From Pratylenchus scribneri (lineage: Eukaryota; Nematoda; Chromadorea; Rhabditida; Pratylenchidae): a DNA stretch of 64,000 nt. Shown piece by piece: positions 57,037 to 64,000 of the stretch (positions are counted from its first letter, which is position 1; each line of letters begins with the position of its first letter). The notes beneath the pieces are model-generated. The model was not told the DNA's origin. It worked only from the letters and a program-made list of their open reading frames with translations, and did not search any database. Location of the stretch: NCBI GenBank assembly GCA_030063045.1, contig JAQSEB010000105.1, positions 1-64,000 of the forward strand. Reading direction: 5' to 3'. The position numbers and the translations under genes were made by a program.

Positions 57037-57617
57037 GGTTAGCCGACATTTGCGCCGGAGCATTTGCGCCGCTGACACTTGCGCCGCCGACACTTGCGCC
57101 GCCGACTTTTACGCCGTCGACTTTTGCGCCGGAGCATTTGCGCCGTCGACATTTGCAACTCCGACTATTGCGACGCCTACTTTTGCGCCGCCTCTAGAAA
57201 TACGATTAGATTTTGCAAAATGATGTAAAATAAATCCAAGTTATGATTATTAACTATCAAAATTAAAATTATTAACCAAATGAATAAATAAAATTGTTAA
57301 ATAAATGTTATATAAAAATCCCAAGCATCAATAAACCCAATCATCTAATCCCCTTGTTGTTAAACGATATCGTAATGCCTGAGGATGTGCCAGCCATGTT
57401 GAACCATTGCGCGCATTCGGTCCGATAATTTCTTTAATAAACAATAATTCGTATTTCTGTGTGCGGCGCAAAAGTAGGCGTCGCAAAAGTCTGCGTCGCA
57501 AATGTCGACGGCGCAAATGCTCCGGCGCAAAAGTCGTCAGCGCAAAAGTCGGCGTCGCAAAAGTTCCGGCGCAAATGTCGGCGGCGCAAATGTTCCCGTC
57601 GCAAATGTCGAATCACC
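57037..57617. mobile_element. Foldback-type element with GC-rich 15-bp repeat arms
   Basis: Two inverted arms (about 57,041-57,192 and 57,468-57,612) are built from a degenerate 15-bp unit resembling GCGCCGTCGACATTT. They flank about 275 bp of AT-rich interior. The ends read GGTTAGCCGACATTTGCG on the left and, inverted, GGTGATTCGACATTTGCG on the right. An 8-bp direct duplication CTATATTT lies at both borders (57,029-57,036 and 57,618-57,625). There is no transposase. The interior has one coding-like stretch on the minus strand (GPNARNGSTWLAHPQALRYR) of unknown origin. The high GC of the arms contrasts sharply with the surroundings. Confidence 0.75.
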
Positions 57618-58204
57618 CTATATTTTACCGACTAATAATAAAGACATTTGTGATTTCCACCGAAAAAGACAACATTTCAATGTGTATCTTTTGGGTGTGT
57701 CACTTTTGGATCGGATCTTTTGGGTTGAGGTTGATGGCACAAACGGGATGCACCACGCGCCACGCCCCACCTAAAAAATTTTTTTAGCATTACAGTATTT
57801 TATTTATTTTTTTTTATAAATATCGAAGCGAATGAATAATCGATATCGATTGCGTAATTTCTTGCTTGCTTGCACTTGCACACAATGCACAGCACATTCA
57901 TTCATATGCATTTTTCTCATTTCATTACTTCGACGCTCGACCTCAATTTTTTCCTTTTAATTTTTATTTTTTACCTTTACAATATATTACCTAATTTCAC
58001 AACAACTAAAAATGTCTTTTTTTGCCCCCTCTCAGCAAAAATTGCTTAAACAAAAAAACGACCTTGAATAAAAATATGAGGCCAAAATGTTGAATACAAA
58101 ATCATTTTATTAGTTTTTTACCAATTAAAATCATTCCATTTTAGTATTTTTCCAATTAAAAATTCCAATTTTTAAGAGATCATTACCTTATTTCCTAAAT
58201 AAAA
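57618..58204. other. Intergenic region upstream of the DUF4139 gene
   Basis: No gene is seen; the promoter of the gene at 58,205 should lie here. A short GC-richer patch near 57,735-57,770 may be a repeat edge. Confidence 0.45.
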
Positions 58205-60975
58205 ATGGAACCAAACCCAAGTGTGCATAAATTGCTAGCCAGCGATTTGCCAATTTCCGAAGTGACAGTGTATACGGATAGGGCTGAAGTGAAGCGCAGC
58301 ATTCCAGTGAAACTCAATCCTGGATTGAATCGTATATTGATCGAGGTCAGAAAAGATTACAAGTTCAAATAATTTTTGTTTTTTATTTTACAGAATGTGG
58401 CCCGTCATATCATCGAAGACACTGTTCGTGTGGACGGTGAAGGCAATGCTACAATCCATGAAGTCCAAATGAAGAAGGAATATTTGGATTCAGACAAAGT
58501 CAGAAGCAAGAAGGTAGTAAACAATCGCCTCCAAGCTCCAACCGAAGTAAATTGAATTTTTTAATAGATCGAGGAATTGCGAACCAAATTGGAAGATGTG
58601 AATGCCAAAAAAGAAAAGTTGGAGGATGAGAAAGGAATTCCGGAGAAGCAGATTAAAGCGGTTGGCGAAATTTTGGACAATGTAAGGAAGGAAGGGGCGG
58701 TCCTGGTTATCCATTCCATAGGATATAAATTTATCAATTTTTATTTTAGTTTGGCAAATCGGCCCTTGTCGACCAACAACATCTTCGAGCAGTCTATTTC
58801 GATGATGGCGCCGAGCAATCATTGGAAAAATTGTACACATTCCATGAAAGAAAGACCAAAGAATTGAAGGAAAAGCTTCGCACACAACTCAAGGAATTGG
58901 ACAATTTGAAGGAGAAAAAGCAAAAATTGAAACTGGAATTGGATGAATTGGTGCAGAAAGGGATCATGAAGAAGTTAGTTGGAGAAAAGGGTGGAAGATT
59001 AAACTTTGTGGAATTTATAGGTCAATTTCTATGGATTTGGTGAATGATGGCAAGCCGGGCGAAAAGGCCACAATTGTGCTCAGTTATCAGGTGAACAATT
59101 TAAGGAAAAAAATTTAGAAAAAGTTTTTAAAATGCCAAAAAGAGATTATAATGGTTCAGAAGTCAGCTTAAACCCCAAACTTTAAGGTTGAACGCGCCTA
59201 TTGGTCACCTTCATATGACGTTCGTGTGGAAATGGACAATCAGCAAGATATGAAGAAGAAATCAATCAAAGTCACCTATTTTGGGATGATCAGCCAAAAT
59301 AGCGGAGAAGATTGGCAGGTAGGGAAATTAACACACAATTCGAACATGAAATGAATAAATAATTTACAGAATGTGAAATTGGTGCTGAGCACTGCGCAAC
59401 CTCATGGCGGATTATTGCCAACATTGGGCACAACCTATGCCGAATTCTATCGTCCACCACCGTCTCCCAAATCAGTTCACCATTACCAACCACGAAGGGC
59501 GATGATGATGATGGCCGCCAGATCACGACCGCTGGGCACCAGTACGGCAATGGTGGCACCAGTTGCCGGTGGTTCTGATGAAGAATTGGCTTATTGCCGT
59601 TCGTCTCCTGAGATGTGTGAAGTGATGAAAGTTCAAACAACGAAGGCATCGGAACAAATTTTGGCGAGCACATTCACAATTCCACAGGCAAAAAGCATTC
59701 CGGCGGATGATAGCGAACACAAAGTGAGTCATCTTCAAAATGTTTACAACTATGCCTTGGGCTATAGGGGGAGGGGGGTAGAATGGCAAAGAAGAAGGAG
59801 AAGATAATGATGCAGAGATGACGATGATGAAGATAATGATAATGAGTATGCTGTTGAAGAAGAAGATGAGGATGATGAATATGAGTTAATTCGCCTCTTC
59901 CTCATCATTTTCTTCTTCTTCGTCATCATCATCTTCTTATTTTTTGGAGTAGGAGGAGCGTGGATTTTAGCCAAATTTTGGGCTTTATCCATTAAAAGTA
60001 CACCTTTCATGCTCACCAAATATATTTAGGTTACAATTGCCGACCGCAACTTCGATTGTTTGGCCCATCTCGATTGTGTTCCTTCGAAGAATACTAATGT
60101 GTACATGTCGGTCTCGTGCATCAATTCATCCGACTACCCACTGCTCAAAGGCCCAGTTTCCATCTATTTGAACAATTGCTACATTCAAAAGGTTAAAATT
60201 TGTTCAATTTTTCAAACATTTTCCATTATTTCACAGGTTAACAAATTTGGCAATGTTTCACCGGGCGAAAAATTCGAAGTGCCATTGGGTGTTTTCCCCT
60301 ACCTCAAAGTGTCATACAAGCCGAACAACAAATCACACCATCAAACCGGGATGCTTAGCAAAAGTTCCAATTTGGTGAATGAGCAGAAAATCCTGGTCAA
60401 AAACAGTCGCTCTAGTCAACCAGTGATGCTGACAATTTTGGAACCAATTCCAAAATCGACTGACGAGAAGATTAAGGTAAGGAGTGAAGGATGGGGACAT
60501 ATGAAAATATTTTAATATTTAATTATCAAATTTTTACTCCTAACAAAAATATTGTTGATTTTCCGATACAAAAAGTTGATTTCATTAGCAAATTAATTAA
60601 CACCCATTTAAATATTTTATTCATTGTCAGATTCGCCTTCCGTCGCTTGAAATTTCCGGGCAAGTAATTCGTGTGGTGAATGGCACTGCTGCTGGAAAGG
60701 CTGGTGGGCTCAGTACTGCGCGTTCATCAACATCAACTACGACGAACACCGCAAATGGAAACGATGAATTGGCAAGAAGCACCGCAGAACAATTGAAGGC
60801 TCCTTCGGTGGGTGCCAGATTGAACAAGGACAACAACTTGGAATGGACTTTCTTGGTGGATGATGCCGAAAAGGAATTGACCATCAAATGGGAAGCAGAA
60901 TATCCGGAAAAAGAGAAACTGGAATTCAAAGAGAAACGCGGGAAAAGCGCGGATAATGATGAGGACGATTATTGA
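58205..60975 (+). CDS. DUF4140/DUF4139 protein, F37C4.5-like, 10 exons
   Basis: Exons 58,205-58,345; 58,394-58,513; 58,568-58,681; 58,750-58,973; 59,021-59,090; 59,187-59,318; 59,370-59,723; 60,030-60,191; 60,237-60,476; 60,631-60,975 give about 633 residues. An N-terminal DUF4140 region (ISEVTVYTDRAEVKRSIPV) is followed by a coiled coil (KTKELKEKLRTQLKELDNLK). The DUF4139 beta domain follows: ERAYWSPSYDVRVEM, DWQNVKLVLSTAQP, VTIADRNFDCLAHLDCVPS, FEVPLGVFPYLKVSYKPN. This is the layout of C. elegans F37C4.5, long annotated as a mucoidy-inhibitor-A-like protein, whose biochemical role is unclear. Intron 7 (306 bp) holds an imperfect purine/pyrimidine inverted repeat. Confidence 0.88.
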
Positions 60976-61214
60976 TTGAATGATCAAATATAATGATGAA
61001 ACCTATTAGGATTATCGATAATTTATTCTACTTCTATATGATTATTCCATTAATTAAATAAATGGTGATTATTGTTTTTTCAGTATAAAACGTATTTTTG
61101 ATTAAATAAAAATAATTTCAAAAATGTTAAAATCATTCCGATTTATTTTCAAAGGAAATGAGAAAAAATATTGATTTATTTCAAAATTATTTTTTAATAA
61201 TCGATGCAGAATAA

Positions 61215-63629
61215 ATGTCAGCAACAAATAAAATGAAAAATAACAAATCTTTACCTTCAAAGCTCAGCGACACGATGGCTGAGGATGAGGATTGTGGAGA
61301 ACGAAATGAAAGGGAACACAATTCGCTGGCCTTGAATATTGAAGAAGCTTCTACCTCACATTCTGCTGAAAATTTGAATCGAAGAAGACCGGAACAACAA
61401 CATGGGGATGAGGCACAACAAAGGAGGAATCCATCGAAAATATGCCGTCAAAAAAGAAGGAGTGACACGGACATCACCAAAACTCGGTAATATTTGATTG
61501 GATCAATCCACTAATATATGTAAATTTAGCCCATTGATTGTTTCCCCATTCATGCCAACATTGGCCACCAAACTTTCACAAGAAAAACGTCGCGCCAATA
61601 CGAGCAATTTATCTGGAGCCAACACAGCATTGCAGCAATCAACACCTACGACGAATACAGTTCATCCTCCTCGCATTACTGGGCCAAAAGAAATGCGCAT
61701 AATTGGACAGGCCAAACAAAGAACAATTCCATCACAGCAGCAGCAGCCATTAGAACAGTCAACTGCAACAGATCAACAAAATCAACAAGTAACAATACCG
61801 GAAAGTGAATCGGATGAGGATGAGCATATAGAAAGGTTTTTCACATTTAAATTTTTGAATTTAAAACATTAATTTAGCGAAAGTGGCAGCATAAGCAGCA
61901 GCAGCAGTGAATCATCAATACACACTCGTTTTTCGGATTTGACAAAAAAGCAATGGGCCACAATTGGGATGCTGGCCACGGCAAATCTTTGCAGCACAAT
62001 CGCATTCAGTTGCATTGCTCCATTTTTCCCGAAGGAAGCCGAGTTAAAAGGGTATGAGTTAGGAGTTACTTAATCATCAAAATATAATTATTGTATATTT
62101 CTGAAGAATGAACCAATCTGAGATCGGCCTAATATTTGGCATCTTCGAATTGTGTATGTTCTTCATCGCTCCAATTTTAGGCAAATATGTGAGTATTTTT
62201 AACACAATATAATGTATAATAATTAATAATGTTCAATCATTTAAGTTGGTTTCAATTGGCTCCAAACCAATGATCATTATTGGTCTTTTTGTCACCTCCA
62301 TCACTGCAATCACCTTTGGAATGCTCAAATTACTTCCCGCCGGTCCCATCTTCTTCTGGTCCGCCCTCTTCATTCGATGCGCCCAAGCATTTGGCGATGC
62401 CTGTTTTGTGACCGCATGTTTTGCGATTAGTGCAAAATGTTTCCCAGGGAGAATCGCAACAATTGTGGTTGGTTTTTACTAAACCAAAATTTTGATTAAA
62501 TATTCATCAATTTTAGGGAATAATGGAAACATTCGCCGGTCTTGGCTACAGTATTGGCCCACTCATTGGTGCCCTGCTTTATGAAGGTGGCGGCTTTCAA
62601 CTTCCATTTTTTGTTCTTGGCTTTCTGCTCCTTTTGGCCACAATCTTTTCATATTTTCTGATCGAAAAAATTGATGATAAACCAACGGATGATGCAATGG
62701 GCATCCTCACAATGCTCAAAATTCCCGTCATTTGGCTAATGATCTGTGCCGTAATCATTTGTGCAATTTCACTGTCATTTTTCGACCCAACATTGGATAA
62801 ACATTTGAGATCGGTAAGTAATTTACATATTGTTAATTATTTCTAAACATTAATTTTAAGTTCAATTTGTCGCCAAAAACGGTGGGATTAATATTTCTAC
62901 TTTTTGATGGCTTTTATTGTCTCACTGCACCACTTTGGGGTCTTCTCCTCGATCGATGGAATTGTTCAAATGCACTAATGCTTTTTGGCTCAATGGCCAC
63001 CATCTTTTCCCTGGTTTTGATTGGACCAATGCCATTTTTGAACATCGAAAAGTAAGTTTAATTGCATTCGTTTTTTAATATTTTGTATATTTATAGGAAT
63101 TTAATTCTGATCTGCATCTCTTTGGCTGTTTTGGGTATTGCTTCAGGTATTTTTTATTAAAATTCTTAATATTCTCCTTTATTTAAGGCGCTCTCTACAT
63201 TCCAACTTTCAAAAATTGCCTTGATGCTGTAAAGTAAGTGAATAAATTAACTATCAAATTTAAAATAATTTTTTTAGAGAAAATGGCTACGAGGATTCAT
63301 TCCAAACATATGGTTATGTGTCCGGTGTATTCCAATCTGCATTTGCCGTTGGGTAATTTAAATTCAATTAAAATAAAATGATGTTCAATTTCTTATTTAG
63401 TGCATTTCTTGGTCCCACTCTCGGCAGCATTTCAGTGGAAAGTTTTGGCTTACCAATCACAACAACAATTATTGCAGGGATTATTATTATTTTCGTAAGT
63501 CATTTATTAAATTAAACATTGTATTTATTTTTTCCCTTTTTTCAGATATTTGCCTTAATAACATTTTTTGTTTGTAAACGATTTTCTCCACAATATCCAG
63601 TCAACAGCAAAAGAAGCGGATCCTGCTGA
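61215..63629 (+). CDS. MFS transporter, SLC18B1-like, 12 exons
   Basis: Exons 61,215-61,486; 61,530-61,835; 61,878-62,051; 62,107-62,188; 62,246-62,467; 62,517-62,813; 62,861-63,051; 63,097-63,146; 63,188-63,233; 63,278-63,352; 63,401-63,494; 63,546-63,629 give about 630 residues. The first 230 or so residues are polar and disordered, an unusually long cytoplasmic tail. About twelve membrane spans follow, starting at MLATANLCSTIAFSCIAPFF. Major facilitator hallmarks include SEIGLIFGIFELCMFFIAP, GIMETFAGLGYSIGPLIGA and GLLLDRWNC. The N-terminal half resembles the vesicular amine/polyamine transporter group SLC18/SLC18B1. Substrate cannot be read from the sequence. Confidence 0.85.
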
Positions 63630-63849
63630 ACATTTTTAATAGTCAATCAAAGAAGAATTCAACTTTTTAATTTAATTTATTAAATGATGAATGATTTTTA
63701 ATAGAATAAAAATTCATAATATTCACATTTTTTGATTAATATATAATATATATTCAAATTATTTACATATCTGATATAAATCAAATCAATATTTTCTTTA
63801 ATAATTATTGATTTAAGCAATAATAAGAATAAATAACAAATCTACGACA

Positions 63850-64000
63850 ATGCCAATATATTTGCCCGTCGAAAATTGGACAGAAATCTTCAAATCGCTT
63901 GAACAACCGGAACAAATTCAAAACATCTCACTGGTCAATTATTTGTTTTATGACATCATTACCACGAATTTGGCCAAAAAATATGGCGAAGAAGAACATC
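63850..64000 (+). CDS. Start of a possible F-box-type gene, cut by the window end
   Basis: An ATG at 63,850 opens a frame that is still open at the window edge (50 residues). It reads MPIYLPVENWTEIFKSL, then IQNISLVNYLFYDIITTN. The LPVExWxEIFKxL opening followed by a Leu/Val-rich helix resembles the F-box of nematode SCF substrate adaptors, but only the first part is visible. Confidence 0.4.
   Translation, partial: MPIYLPVENWTEIFKSLEQPEQIQNISLVNYLFYDIITTNLAKKYGEEEH

Noticed and set aside
56979..57223. Plus-strand Ala/Thr/Pro repeat proteins over the foldback element
   Set aside because: The 15-bp repeat gives open frames in several phases on both strands; there is no sign of selection on any one.
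1..64000. tRNA, rRNA or bacterial-type operon features
   Set aside because: No cloverleaf or rRNA-like segment was recognised by eye; genes are spliced and eukaryotic. A dedicated scan (tRNAscan-SE, Infernal) would be needed to exclude small RNAs.

Overview
This is AT-rich nematode DNA. The host genes have very short introns (mostly 40-60 bp), usually ending in T-rich TTTAG or TTTCAG acceptors. They include a BTG/Tob protein resembling nematode FOG-3, an RdgB/PITPNM-type lipid transfer protein, a PPM1G-type phosphatase and a relative of C. elegans F37C4.5. The species cannot be fixed from the window.

Region 1 (1-23,988, continuing at 43,783-44,340) is a satellite array of about 150 tandem monomers of roughly 155 bp. 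It has at least three subfamilies and higher-order repeats with periods of 1,885, 1,409 and 497 bp. A 556-bp Merlin-like transposon remnant (3,982-4,537, 8-bp target duplication) sits inside it.

Region 2 (23,989-43,782) is a 19.8-kb Maverick/Polinton inserted near the right end of the array. Its ends are about 170-bp terminal inverted repeats that begin AG and end CT, flanked by the 6-bp duplication AGTATT. It encodes a packaging ATPase, a DDE integrase with a chromodomain, an adenain-type protease, a double jelly-roll major capsid protein, a penton-like minor capsid protein and several Maverick-type virion proteins. The DNA polymerase is present only as an N-terminal piece. Accessory genes include a stand-alone PAZ-domain protein (the Argonaute domain that holds small-RNA 3' ends), a three-exon RING-finger protein, a two-exon SprT-like zincin broken by an in-frame stop, and small membrane and zinc-ribbon proteins. 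Two tandem hairpins just downstream of the zincin gene match the histone-mRNA 3' stem-loop consensus, and a third lies near the right end. Three genes carry apparent one-base indels in homopolymer runs.

Region 3 (44,341-64,000) is ordinary gene-dense host DNA. On the minus strand lie a PPM1G-like phosphatase (12 exons), a fog-3-like BTG/Tob gene (5 exons) and an unrecognised 5-exon gene. On the plus strand lie a pitp-1/rdgB-like gene (19 exons), a DUF4139 protein (10 exons), an SLC18B1-like MFS transporter (12 exons) and the start of a possible F-box gene cut by the window end. A 581-bp foldback element with GC-rich 15-bp repeats lies at 57,037-57,617. Several unusually long introns hold a degenerate dispersed repeat.
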